From Cymbidium sinense (Eukaryota > Streptophyta > Magnoliopsida > Asparagales > Orchidaceae), in assembly GCA_021442155.1 (NCBI GenBank), contig CM038217.1, forward strand, positions 147,871,143 to 147,935,142: DNA of 64,000 bases. The letters are read 5' to 3'. This document shows, in pieces, positions 11,040 through 21,700 of this stretch. The notes beneath the pieces are model-generated. The model had not been told where the DNA came from, made no database searches, and saw nothing but the letters and a program-made list of their open reading frames with translations. The position numbers and the translations under genes were made by a program. How positions within the stretch are numbered: position 1 is the stretch's first letter; each line of letters opens with the position of its first letter.

Positions 11040-12960
11040 TTATGATATTTGGAGAAACTCCTTGGCACCACTATTGAGAATGAAAGCAGTATGCATCGTG
11101 ATCTATCATCAAATTGGTGTTGGAAGGACCATACTAGTGGCCAAACTCAAGAAATTGAAATCAAAAGATTTTCTATGTGCAAAGGTGTTTGAAGAAGTCG
11201 CGTCTAAATGGCTTAACAAAATTCAGAAAGTTGATACAAGAAGCGGTTGTTCCATGATTAGATTCTCTGTTGATTTGGAGGAATTGGATGATTAAAAATA
11301 TCTGAAAGTCATAATCATTCTTTTGAGCCTGACTACATCTTCTCGGATCCAGATGCATTAGCGATGAGAAGGCGTCCGTGTTGAAGACAATGATAGAATG
11401 GAATTAGAGCCGATGCATTCAAATATCTAGCGAGGAAGTTGGCGTAGAGAATATTGGGTTCAAAAGAGATGCTTTCAATTTTATTGAAGAAAAGATCGAA
11501 GATTGCGAATGGTGAATGATAATACATTAATCTGATTGTTTAAGGAAAGAAAGGATGGAGATGTTTGTATGGGATGTACAAGTTGATGAGTCGGATTGCT
11601 TAGTAAGCTTTTTTTGGAGCAATGACATGTCTAGGATAGAATATGATTATTTTGGGGATGTGATAATTTTTGATACAAGTTATTGACTCAATAAATATAA
11701 TCTTGTTTGTGCCCCTCATGTTGGAGTGAATCATCACTGGCAAAATATATTATTTGAAGTAGCCTTTTTATCAGAAGAGACAATTGAGTCATTCTCATGG
11801 CTATTCCAAACATTTCTTCGGTTGATGAGTGACAGACATCCTATAACAATATTCCTTAATCAAATCGGTATGGAGAGCTATCGAAATTGTATTGCGCATA
11901 CTCTTCATAGGTTGTGCAATGGCATATTTCAAAAGCTCCTTCCAAGGTTCATTGCTTTAATAGTAATAAGAGTACAAGGCTATTTTATACATGCATGAGT
12001 AAGTGTGACTCGGAGGAAGAGTTTGAAGAAGCTTGATGCCATGCTAGAAGAAGGCAATTTGCATGATCATGCTTGTTTGAGCTTTATAAGATTAGATCAA
12101 GTGGTCCCTGCATTCACAGGACTCATTCTGCATGGGCATCTTGTCAACACACGTAGTGAGTCCATGAATAACATATGTCAGGAATATCTAAACCAACAAG
12201 TTACTCAGATTATTTCTTGGGGTTGGAAAATGTTATGGAGACATGACAGGAATGAACATGATGAAGACTTCAAGTGTAGGTCATTGATTGTTCTGTTGTT
12301 AAGACGGTCAATTCAAACAAGGCTGTATGTTTTATACAAGAAATATTTATCTATATTTGAGGAGGAATTTTTGCATGGAGTTGGAGGCTATCGATAACTA
12401 AGTCGGATGGCACCATGGAGTATTTGGTGAGAAACTTAGAGAATAAAAATGCATCAAAACATGGGTAGTGCATTTCGATGGGACTACAGATGTAACTTGT
12501 ACTTGTAAAAATTTGAAATGATGGGATTACTTTGTGCACTTGTATCGAGTTCTTAGTCGGAAGATGTTGTGCATTTAGGACAAGTATCTTCTCATGCGAT
12601 GGTCTACGAGCAAGAGGATATTTACATTGATAGTGCATTAATTAAGAGATGTGGAAAACACGGATGGAAATGCTACCGCATTATTTTAACCACATAAGTC
12701 GATATGCATATCAAAAGCGTCGAGCAGGCGATAAGAGAGCTGAGGACTATATGCTTGGATCCTTAAAAAAACTATATGATGATGTCGACTCTATAATAAG
12801 TGGGAATTCTCCTCCAGCTGACAGAGCAGTTAAGAAGAAGAAGTTAACCACAACAGACAAGGGAAAAGACATCTTAAATGATCCAGTTAAGCAACGTCCA
12901 AAGGATGTTTCCAACTCAAGGCTTAAGGGATATTGAGAGAGATCTAAGAAAGCCAAGAGT
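11040..12960 (+). pseudogene. FAR1/FHY3-related (MULE transposase-derived) pseudogene
   Basis: Pieces of a FAR1-related protein occur in the right order in shifting frames. The FAR1 zinc-binding domain tail (RSGCSMIRFSVDLEE) lies near 11240-11280. The MULE transposase core (FDTSY near 11668, then VNHHWQNILFEVAFLSEETI and DRHPITIFLNQ) spans 11665-11990. The VNTRSESMNN segment is near 12140. A SWIM-type zinc finger, HFDGTTDVTCTC followed by VHLYRVL after a frameshift, lies near 12470-12560. A lysine-rich C-terminal tail occupies 12649-12936. The usual TDQ-type acidic residue reads LNQ. Internal stops and frameshifts rule out a functional protein. The family includes light-signalling transcription factors and their transposase relatives; no TIRs were found to show this copy is mobile. 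Confidence 0.87.
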
Positions 12961-13430
12961 GATTTGGGTTGATTTTGGCGACATCCAGTGCATTTCATCC
13001 TCGATTTGTACGCTATCACTTCAAATCATTCGACATTTGCACAGACTCGTCCAAATTAAGCGCAAACCATCTCATTTTATAGTTTTCGATGTTTTGAAGC
13101 TAAGGTCGTAATCAATTTCATGAATAGAGGTCGTTCGGATATCGTCGCAGCTTCCCTTCCCCGATATGCGCGTCGATATATTGATAGCTCGATCGCTTGG
13201 TCGGTTGATGTTTAGATTATGCAATATTCATATTCTAATTAGTTTCAACATTCTGAGCGCGACGGAGAAATCCATTTGTCAATCGGAGGTCGTTTCAACT
13301 ATTTTCGGTGATGTCCAGTGCATTTTGAGCCCCGTTGTGCTTCGAAGTCCGTCTGACTTGTACTTAACTTATGACACATATATGGAGGTCAACAGAGTGT
13401 CGATCGTCTTTACCTATAACGTATAGAGAA
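12960..13430 (+). repeat. ~325-bp satellite-like repeat, second locus
   Basis: Homologous to 3740-4510 in the same orientation. The segments GGCGACATCCAGTGCATTT at about 12976 and GGTGATGTCCAGTGCATTTT at about 13305 are 328 bp apart, and the GATAGCTCGATCGC and CAATCGGAGGTCG segments match the first locus. It begins within about 20 bp of the last recognisable FAR1-like codons, so the junction is abrupt. Confidence 0.75.
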
Positions 13431-14665
13431 TAAATGTGTTATAACACATGAATTTGAAGCTAAAAGAATAAACGATTATTGCAACTTTCTTACTCGGCTA
13501 CTCCATTTATATTTTTGAGAGGTATGATAAATGCACAAAATGTTTATTGCAAAATTTTCTATATACAGATGTAAATTCTCAGTCGTATCAGTTTTGCTCA
13601 CAAGTATTTGCTCAACTTCTATATACATTGAGTTCTTATACATGATGTCCATATATCAAAAGCTATTGATTTGAAAGTATTTTAGGTATTAGTCATTATA
13701 AGACAGAAGCCATCCATGTGTTCTCTACTTATAAATAGCATATTTGAACTTAATTTAAAACTTAATACAGTTGGTTTTAAACATGATTAAAATAAGATTT
13801 GAATCAGTTTTGAATCTTCGAACAATTCAAAAAGAATTTCAAATTTGTTTCAGATAAATTTGAGTAAGGTTCAAACTTTTTTTATTGGTGTTTGAACTTT
13901 ACTCAAATCCATTTCTTGAAATCCTCCATCTAGTTCCATGTTTAATAAAATGAATTTTAATCTTCACAGATACCTTTTTACATAACAAATATAACTCATT
14001 TCAATAATCTAAGAATTGCCCTAATTATATGCCATAATAGTATTTAAATATTTTAAAAACTATCTCATAGAATTTGATGTTAAATTGAACAACTTCAAGC
14101 AGCTATACTATCACTATCCTCTTCCAATGTTCTAAGAGAAAATTCATCGAGAAAACAGCAATGCCTATGGGAGGAGATATAAGGTTGTGTATGAAATATG
14201 AATGAATGAATGACGTTTCTCTGAATCTGAAACAATCTAATGGCAATGTTTCAAGCAAGATATGGGTGCTTTAATGGTGTTTTCGTCACAAATGAACTTT
14301 ATAAGGAATTATGAGACAAAGTCATATGCATGTAATATATTGTGTACAGCGAAATGATACGCCTCACTGTGTAGTTAAGATTATGAAATATCACTCTCTT
14401 GCTCGGTTGGTGGTACTGAACACTGGGCCGTGTTTGATTCCTCTCAGGAGGCGCTTCTTCGAGGGGATATCAATTCTGCGTGGGTGATGAATGTACTTGT
14501 AGGCGAGGATTAATTGATATCTGTTGAGATGGGTGAGGTGTTATACCTTAAAAGATTATGAAATATGAATTATATTATATTAATCGTGTGTTATTTTGTG
14601 GAATTTGATTGTGTCAATCATGAATTGAAGATGTATAATTTTTTTTTTCTAGTGTATGACGCTTG
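13431..14665. other. Intergenic DNA, no gene seen
   Basis: AT-rich, no open frame with a recognisable domain. It contains one inverted repeat with 10-bp perfect arms, GATATCAATT (14466-14475) and AATTGATATC (14512-14521), around a GC-richer 36-bp spacer. This could be a cruciform or the ends of a very short element; nothing further supports either. Confidence 0.5.
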
Positions 14666-14785
14666 AACATTGTGAAATGAATGAATGATTTGCTTTGGAG
14701 GCCGAGAAGTCAACACCTTGGTATTAGGAGCTCAACGATTTGGTGCTAAGATTCATGGGATTTTGTCAGAAAGATAGAAGTATTA
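14666..14785 (+). repeat. Flanking repeat F, left copy
   Basis: About 115 bp starting AACATTGTGAAATGAATGA and ending near GTCAGAAAGATAGAAG. It lies just before the copia 5' LTR. A close copy in the same orientation starts exactly at the end of the copia 3' LTR (20190-20306). Confidence 0.85.
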
Positions 14786-14797
14786 CGTTTGTATAAA

Positions 14798-14948
14798 TGT
14801 ATATATAATTATTGATATTGTGTTAATATATACAGGTTTTCCCTTTCCTGGGTTGTAATAGTTTTTTCTCTTGCTTTCGGCTATATAGCCATCTCTATAC
14901 TCCTTGCAACGAGTGAACAAGATTTCAAGATTTGGATTTACCGTAACA
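14798..14948 (+). repeat. Copia 5' LTR (151 bp)
   Basis: TGTATATATAATTATTGATA at the start and CCGTAACA at the end, nearly identical to 20041-20193. It contains TTTTCTCTTGCTTTCGGCTA and a TATAGCCATCTCTATA promoter-like segment. Length is short for a copia LTR. Confidence 0.92.
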
Positions 14949-14961
14949 TGGTCTCAGAGAG
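14949..14961 (+). other. Primer binding site, tRNA-iMet type
   Basis: TGGTCTCAGAGA immediately follows the 5' LTR; it matches the usual plant PBS TGGTATCAGAGC at most positions. Confidence 0.8.
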
Positions 14962-15076
14962 ATTCCTCTACCAATCTTGCATCCCTTCTTGCTGCAAGCT
15001 CCGATACATTTTCACCCCTTTCAAGTTTATCTTTCCTTCATTATATCTGCTCCGTCTCTATCACTAATATTCAACC

Positions 15077-15814
15077 ATGGAGACGTCAAATGGCAATAAC
15101 TCCATTGATGATCCGTCAAGTCCCTACTACCTCCACCATTCACATACACCGGGCATATCTCTCGTATCTCAACCTCTAACAAAAAAGAATTATGTTTCGT
15201 GGAGTAGAGCCATGATCATTGCTCTATCAGCCAAAAACAAATTGGGTTTCATTGACGGATCGATTGCTAAACCTGAAAATTCCAACTCAAATCTTGCAAG
15301 TTCTTGGACAAGAAACAACAACATTGTCATCACTTGGATCCTAAATTCCGTATCCAAGGAAATTGCAGCTAGTTTATTATATTCCGATACAGCTTACAAA
15401 ATCTGGCAAGACCTCAAAGACAGATTTCGACAAACCAACGGGCGGAAAATATTCCAATTACAGCTCGAGTTGGTCAAAACTCGCCAAGACCAACTAACTA
15501 TCAGCCAATACTTTACCAAATTGAAAACTATTTGGGAGGAATTGAACAATTTTCGACCTATCTGCACCTGCGGAAAGTGTTCTTGTGGAGGAGTAAAGCA
15601 ACTCATTGCCCATCACCAAATGGAATACGTGATGTTCTTTCTCATGGGCCTTAACGACTCCTTCACACACACGCGAGGACAAATTCTTCTCATGGACCCC
15701 TTGCCTGCCATTAGTCGTATCTTCGCCCTTGCATCTCAGGAAGAATGCCAAAGAAATATCAGGCATCAAGAAACCAATATTAACGTATCAAACGAAGCTG
15801 CCTTCATAACCTAG
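15077..15814 (+). CDS. gag: Copia gag (capsid part), 245 codons
   Basis: Forms the retroelement's particle core and packages its RNA. The 245-residue open frame has the copia-type gag layout. The N-terminal motif YVSWSRAMIIALSAKNKLGF (about 44-63) matches the family's NYxxW signature. It is followed by WILNSVSKEI, the ARxIWxDL-like KIWQDLKDRF (about 109-118), and the repeat-gag segment with QLQLELVKTRQDQLTISQYF. A CTCGKCSCGG cysteine cluster near residue 165 precedes YVMFFLMGLNDSF. The start is the first ATG after the PBS that gives this frame. The frame ends at a TAG where the zinc knuckle would follow, so this stop truncates the original gag-pol. Confidence 0.9.
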   Translation: METSNGNNSIDDPSSPYYLHHSHTPGISLVSQPLTKKNYVSWSRAMIIALSAKNKLGFIDGSIAKPENSNSNLASSWTRNNNIVITWILNSVSKEIAASLLYSDTAYKIWQDLKDRFRQTNGRKIFQLQLELVKTRQDQLTISQYFTKLKTIWEELNNFRPICTCGKCSCGGVKQLIAHHQMEYVMFFLMGLNDSFTHTRGQILLMDPLPAISRIFALASQEECQRNIRHQETNINVSNEAAFIT

Positions 15815-16399
15815 AACAATAATAATAAGAATCAGCCCACCAACAACAGAATCCGCAAGAAGAATCGGCCTCTTTGTACTTATTGCAACATTCTTGGTCA
15901 TACGAGAGATTAGTGCTATAAACTCCACGATTTTCCGCCTGGATATTTACACAAATCACTCACTCGATATCAACCCTCCTCTGCCTCCACTAATTAGGTC
16001 ATTGCTGAACACTCTAAAGGAACTAATTCTGGTGAAAAGTATTTTAGTAGTCTGGATAGAAATCAGTACACTCAGCTCATGCAAATGTTTACACAACATT
16101 TGCAAACTGCAACAGACGGTAGCAACTCCTCTGCTAACGTGGCAGGTACATGTTTTTCAACTTCTTCTTTAACATCTCTATCTTCATACAAGCATTGGGT
16201 TGTAGATTCAGGGGCCTCAAGACACATCTGTTCTAACCCCACCTTATTTACTCAACTAAAACCCATTTATAACACTACTGTTACCTTGCCCAATCAAACT
16301 CAAGTTCAGGTTAATCACTATGGAGACATTCACCTTAGCCAACACCTTGTTTTACAAAACGTTTTATTCATACCAGAATTTGGATTTAATCTTATTGCG
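15815..16399 (+). pseudogene. Copia gag zinc knuckle and protease, broken
   Basis: Directly downstream of the gag stop the same region encodes CTYCNILGHTRD..CYKLH (15868-15925), a CCHC knuckle interrupted by a TAG. After a linker with frameshifts comes the aspartic protease active-site motif WVVDSGASRHIC (about 16197-16230, in the open frame 16079-16405) and LFIPEFGFNLI. The frame is cut after FNLI by the start of insertion X at 16400. The protease cleaves the polyprotein in functional relatives; this copy is disrupted. Confidence 0.9.
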
Positions 16400-17175
16400 T
16401 GCTAGAAAATCAATTGCAGTAGAGTAAAAGTTTATGTCTTAACCTTGTTGTGAAATCAGACATGGATTTAAGAGTGAAAGAAAACTCAGGATGTTTTTTT
16501 AAAACTCGAAAGAGGGAAAAAAAATCACTGTGAGCTTCCACTATGTACTTTGAGTACAAAATCTTTTAACATGGATTCAATGTATATGAAAAGCAACTAT
16601 GTAGTCGCGTTGTGGTAAAATTGCAGTAGCGGATGATGGCGAACAACGGCATCGATGAAAGTCGTCATGATGGAGACCGGCAGAGGTTGACGACGGTGAG
16701 GATCAACGGCGGCGACTGACGGCGGCGACTGACGACGGCGACCGGCGGCGGTGATTGACGACCGTCGAGTGTTGACACGATTGTGCTTGGAGGATCTTCA
16801 AGTTTTAGGGCTCTCTCCTCTCTCTGCTTGGGCTCCTCTATGAGGAATGAAATTTATATAGATTGGAGGAGTGTCGTCTCTAAATCACAAAACCCGTCTA
16901 CTCATGGACGACTCAAAATGATCTCTTTGATCATTTCATGTATTTTAAATATTTGAATGCTCAAATGAAGTTGGAATTTAGAGATTTTGGCTTGTTAGAT
17001 CCGGCCGTCGAGGCATTTCGATTGTTATAAACACTCCGTGTTTGAGAGCTTTTAGGGGTTTAACTGATATCCCAAAGTTTCGATATTTTAAGTTTTGATT
17101 TACCTTAACTTGGATCAGTTTGCTTTTAACGTCAAGATTCGTGTTTCGACTAGTAGAATTTTCAGTGCCATATCA
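16400..17175 (+). mobile_element. Insertion X: LTR-like element (776 bp) inside copia pol
   Basis: The segment from TGCTAGAAAATCAA to TTCAGTGCCATATCA has TG/CA ends. It interrupts the copia frame between FNLI and SNLFSISDHF. A second, 823-bp copy lies at 59924-60746. Both copies contain a GC-rich GACGGCGGCG-type stretch and a downstream TATA box (ATTTATATAG near 16851). There is no coding capacity, which suits a solo LTR or small non-autonomous LTR element. Both copies are also preceded by the same eight bases TTATTGCG, so the true left end may lie a little further out. No clear TSD. Confidence 0.75.
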
Positions 17176-18140
17176 AATCTATTTTCAATAAGTGATCACT
17201 TTGTTATGCAGAAGACCAACAGCCAGATCACGATTGGCAAGGGTGATAAAAGAAATAGACTCTACATTCTTGATTCAAAGAACTTGAACCATAATAACTA
17301 TGCCAACAACGCCTCTGTTGATATCTGGCACAGTAGACTTGGACATTCTTCCATGAAGAAAATGGATCTGCTCAAACATCATATTTCATGTGATGATTCC
17401 AATTTTAATAAATTGTCTCCTTGCAACATATGTCATTTGGCAAAACAACATAGATTACCCTTTATTTCACATAATAACATGTCGAAATCTGCTTTTGATT
17501 TGATTCATTGTGATATTTGGGGACCATTTCATACTATTTCTCATCATGGACATCATTATTTTCTTACTCTTGTTGATGATTGCACTCATTTTACCTGGGT
17601 TTTTTTATTAAAACAAAAATCTGATGCTGAAATTAAAATTCGAAACTTCTTTAACATGGTTTCAAATCAGTTTAATGTCAACATAAAGGCTTTTCGTTGA
17701 GACAATGCTAAAGAACTCCACCTTACAAGTTATTTTAATGAGAAAGGGGTCTTACACCAATTTTCTTGTGTCGAACGGCCTCAACAAAATGCCGTTGTTG
17801 AGCGTAAACACCAACATTTATTAAACATGGCTAGAGCACTTTATTTTCAATCTCATACACCCATGGAGTTATGGTCTGAATGCATCCTCACTGCTTCCTT
17901 TCTTATCAACAGAACTCCTTCACCTGTCATTCAACATAAAACGTCATATGAATTTATACAACTCCGCCATTGATTACTCTAGCTTTCATGTTTTGGTTGT
18001 CTCGCATTCGCCTCCACTCTTTTATCTCAACAAACTAAATTTTCACCATGTTCTAGACCTTGTGTCTATATAGGTTATCCTCCCGACATAAAAGGTTACA
18101 AGTTATATGACTTATTTACTAAATAAATTTTCATATCTAG
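17176..18140 (+). pseudogene. Copia integrase, broken
   Basis: Pre-integrase and integrase core of copia pol. The HHCC zinc region reads WHSRLGHSS then CNICHLAKQH (about 17325-17440). Catalytic motifs follow: HCDIWGPF (first Asp, about 17507), LVDDCTHFTW (17570), DNAKEL (17701) and [14 protein letters not shown] with the catalytic Glu (17795). An opal stop (TGA at 17698-17700) separates the third and fourth blocks, and further stops occur near 17970 and 18124. The fragment YIGYPPDIKGYKLYD near 18070 matches the conserved domain after integrase. It starts at the right boundary of insertion X. Confidence 0.92.
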
Positions 18141-19100
18141 AGACGTTGTTTTCCATGAAAATGAAATTCCTTTTTATAACAATAAACTAGAAAACTTTAC
18201 TGTTGATCCCTTCCCTGACATCGTTCTCCCTAAGGCCACTGTTGACAATGTCCAACAAATTCCCTCCAAGTCAATCCAGAATCAAATAGAGCAACCTCAC
18301 ATAGAAACCAACATCGCACGAAGATTCACTAGACTTCACAAACCGCCTTCAAATTTGCAAGATTTTCACTGTAATCTTCTGAAAGGATCTAAGATTGAAT
18401 CGGGTTCTTACATTACCAACCATCCAATTTCAAACTTTATTTCTTATGAGTCTCTGCCGGCTTCACAAAGAGAATTTTCCCTCAGCATATCCAGCCTCCG
18501 GGAACCTGAATACTTCCACCAAGCTATCCAGTTTCTTGAATGGAAGCTATGGAAATCGAGCTTAAAGCGCTTGAACAAAACAACGCTTGGTCGGTTGTGC
18601 CTCTCCCTCCTGGTAAGCGTTCCTTTGGGTGTAAATGGACCTACAGAATTAAAACCATCAAGATGGTAGCATTCACCGCCACAAAGCGGGACTTGTAGCA
18701 AAGGGCTTCACACAACAAGAAGGCATAGACTACATCGACACCTTTTCCCCAGCAGCGAAAATGGCCACAGTTAAAATGCTTATGGCTATTACATCAAGCA
18801 AAAGTTGGATTCTAAATCAATTGGATGTGAACAATGCCTTTTTACATGGTGACCTCTTTGAAGTAGTCTACATGGAACTACCTCCTGTATATAAAATTGA
18901 AGAAAACAATACTTACTCCAACAATAACTTGTCTGCAGACTTCACAAGTCAATCTATGGTCTCAAACAGGGTTCTCGGCAATAGCACTCCAAACTATCCC
19001 TTTCTCTTATTAAACATGGGTTTGTTTAATCTAAGAATGATTATTCTTTATTTACTAAAGGCAAAGGCGCTAATTTCATTACTTTATTGGTCTATGTAGA
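18141..19100 (+). pseudogene. Copia pol linker and reverse transcriptase N-terminal part, broken
   Basis: Spacer sequence leads to the start of copia RT. AMEIELKALEQNNAW lies near 18547 (shifted frame), then [22 protein letters not shown] near 18693, and [17 protein letters not shown] at 18740-18795. [20 protein letters not shown] at 18819-18877 contains one catalytic Asp. At least two frameshifts separate these blocks, and a degraded stretch at 18900-19080 replaces the usual palm sequence before YVDD. Confidence 0.9.
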
Positions 19101-19990
19101 TGACATCATCATAACTAGACCAAATCAGTCTCTCATTAATTCTTTAAAATCATCTCTTCACACTGATTTTCATCTCAGAGACATAGGACAATTACGATAT
19201 TTTCTTGGACTCGAAGTGACTCAATCTACTAATGGAATTATCTTATCTCAAAGGAATTATGCTCTGCAACTTATTGAGGATGCTGGATTCCTCCGTTGTA
19301 AACCATACCACATTCCCATGGATCCCAAAGTTCATCATAACAACAAGGATGAAGAACCTCTTGCTGATCATACTCAGTACCGCCGCTTAATTGGATGTTT
19401 GGTTTATTTAACGCTCACACGTCCCGATATTTCATTCGCTGTACACAAATTGAGTCAGTTTGTTGCTAATCCCAGGACGCCTCATTTAACAGCAGCTCAC
19501 CATCTTCTTCGCTATGTAAAATCGACACCAGTACAAGGAATTTTATTTCCTTCAACCTCAATGACTCATTTTAAGGCCTTCTCCGATTCAGATTGGGGAT
19601 CTTGCCAGGATACATGAAGATCTGTCACTGGTTTTTTTATCTTTCTCTGTGATTCTCCTATTACTTGGAAAGAAAAAAAAGCAAACAGTTGTTTCTCGTT
19701 CGTCAGCTGAAGCTGAATATCGAGCCTTGGCAGCCACTGTTAGTGAAGTTACATGTCTATCATAACTTCTCAAGGATTTTGATATCCATTCAAATGCTCC
19801 GCCGTCATTTTTTGCGACAACCAAGCAGCCATACACATTGCCAACAATCCAACCTTTCACGAGCCAACCAAGCACATCGAAATAGATTGCCATTTCGTTC
19901 GAGATAAAGTGCGGTCGGGAACCATCAAGCTCATACCCATTCAGACTGAACACCAATTGGCTGACATTCTTATGAAGCCGCTACCACATA
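19087..19990 (+). pseudogene. Copia reverse transcriptase C-terminal part and RNase H, broken
   Basis: The open frame 19087-19617 begins with the RT active site YVDDIIIT. It continues with LRDIGQLRYFLGLEV, LSQRNYALQLIEDAG, YRRLIGCLVYLTLTRPDISF and the RNase H motif AFSDSDWGSC before a TGA. In the next frames SVTGFFIFLCDSPITWK and SRSSAEAEYRALA (near 19705) complete the RNase [13 protein letters not shown] near 19960 marks the normal C-terminus of copia pol. The enzyme would convert element RNA to DNA; stops make this copy inactive. Confidence 0.93.
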
Positions 19991-20040
19991 AAATTTTATC
20001 CGCTCTACTTTCCAAGATGGCTGTAACCAACATTTTCAGA

Positions 20041-20193
20041 TGTATATATAATTATTGATATTGTGGTAATATATACAGGCTTTTCCTTTCCTGGGTTGTA
20101 ATAGTTTTTTCTCTTGCTTTCGGCTATATATAGCCATCTCTATACTCCTTGCAAAGTATGAATAAGATTTCAAGATTTGGATTTCCTGTAACA
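20041..20193 (+). repeat. Copia 3' LTR (153 bp)
   Basis: Starts TGTATATATAATTATTGATA directly after the pol end and finishes CCTGTAACA. It differs from the 5' LTR by a few substitutions and a 2-bp TA expansion. Confidence 0.92.
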
Positions 20194-20306
20194 TTGTGAA
20201 ATGAATGATTGATTTGCTTTAGAGGTGGAGAAGCCAACACCTTGGTACTAGGAGCTCAACGATTTGGTGCCAAGATTCATGAGATTTCGTCAGAAAGATA
20301 AAAGAG
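20190..20306 (+). repeat. Flanking repeat F, right copy
   Basis: AACATTGTGAAATGAATGA through AGTCAGAAAGATAAAAG-like text; its first bases overlap the terminal AACA of the 3' LTR. It matches the DNA left of the 5' LTR (14666-14785). Confidence 0.85.
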
Positions 20307-21700
20307 CTAGCACCCTGATGCTGTAGTAGTAGTGTCATGATGTTAGAACCTGCGTAAAAGTCCCAAGGCCAGGCACTACGAGGCAACAAAGTCAGTTTTA
20401 AAGCAATTTTTTGCAGTTTTAAATGTAGTTTTCTTCATTGTCCCTTTATTTGTAAGTGAAGTGAAAGTGCTCTAGCGTGAATAAAGCATTGATATTGTTA
20501 GAAATGCTTAAGTGAACAGTGATTTATACAATTCTCTTAATTTTATATTTATAGTGGATTTCTCAGTATGATGTAGCTCCATGATTTTTAACATTTTCGA
20601 ATTTTCAATATAAATTCTGATGATCTTCCTGCTCTTTTATTTTATTTTTTATTTGTTTTGTTGAATTTGCTCTTCACGATTCTTCCCCAACAACTTGATG
20701 CTTAATGGACCTTTTAGTTTCAACAATAAACAGTGTGTAAACACTTACAGAGGACGCATTTGCTTCTAAAAAAATAAGGCATTTCTTGCTCGTTCTTATC
20801 ACCATTTTCATACAAATATAACATAAATATAGAAATGATCGAAAAGAAAATTCTGTATCCACAAAAACAGAAAAAATACTGAAGCCATGAGAATTAGTGA
20901 TGCGCAGGGCGGCATTGATACTAAAATTAACAAATATTACAAAAAAAGTTGAGGCGAAGTGTGTTAATACGCAGCTCTGGTGCTATTTTCAGTATGAAGC
21001 ATGAACAAATCTCCATAGAACTTCTACACCAAGGCTACTACAATCGATTATGTTCTCCGGTCATAACAGACTAATGTAAATCGTAGAAATATTTCAAATA
21101 TTAATAAAATCTTTTTAGATGCTGATTAAAAGGCACATAAGTGTAAATTAATCATTAACTTTAAACTAGCCATCCTGTAGGGATTTCCTTGGTAATATAA
21201 ATAGTAATAGAGATCAACACAAACAGGATCAACGTAACGAGAAATTGCTTATCTGAGTTCTCATCCATTCCTTGGCGAATTATAACAAAGAAGCAAAATC
21301 AATTTTTCCTCACAAACTATATACTGAAGCTGTGAAGCATGAAGAAGAACTTTGATCAGCTGAAGGAACTGCAGGTGAAAGCTCGCTCTTTTCTTAAACA
21401 GAACTACCAGAACTTAGAAGGGGAAGGCCGAAATTTTAAATTGTTTGCTATATCATGAAAGACTTGGCAAAATATAAAACTGCACGAATATCATACTTTC
21501 TTGAAATGGCCCAATAATTGACTGAACGGGCTGAGAGGGAAAGCTAGCACAACTACTAGCCCATAACTTTATCTTGAGACGTAAGATTAGTGCATGCATA
21601 GGAGAATCTGAAGCCCCCTTAACCAGGAGAAAATACTGGAAGATCGTCGAGGTTGTATATAAACCAATGCGTTTGATGAACAATTTGAAATCGATTCAAT
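20307..21700. other. Intergenic DNA, no gene seen
   Basis: No frame above about 76 codons and no recognisable domain or terminal repeat. The stretch 20330-20470 is less AT-rich than the rest. Nothing else could be assigned. Confidence 0.5.

Larger units (their letters stand above)
14798..20193 (+). mobile_element. Ty1-copia LTR retrotransposon with short LTRs, degraded
   Basis: The element has direct LTRs of 151 bp (14798-14948) and 153 bp (20041-20193), a tRNA-iMet-type primer binding site, and gag, protease, integrase, RT and RNase H in the copia order on the plus strand. Pol is interrupted by an insertion (X, 16400-17175) and by several stops and frameshifts, so it is not autonomous now. 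The five bases on each side (ATAAA and TTGTG) do not form a target-site duplication. Instead a 115-bp repeat flanks the element on both sides. Coding reaches almost to the 3' LTR and no clear polypurine tract is visible. Confidence 0.93.
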
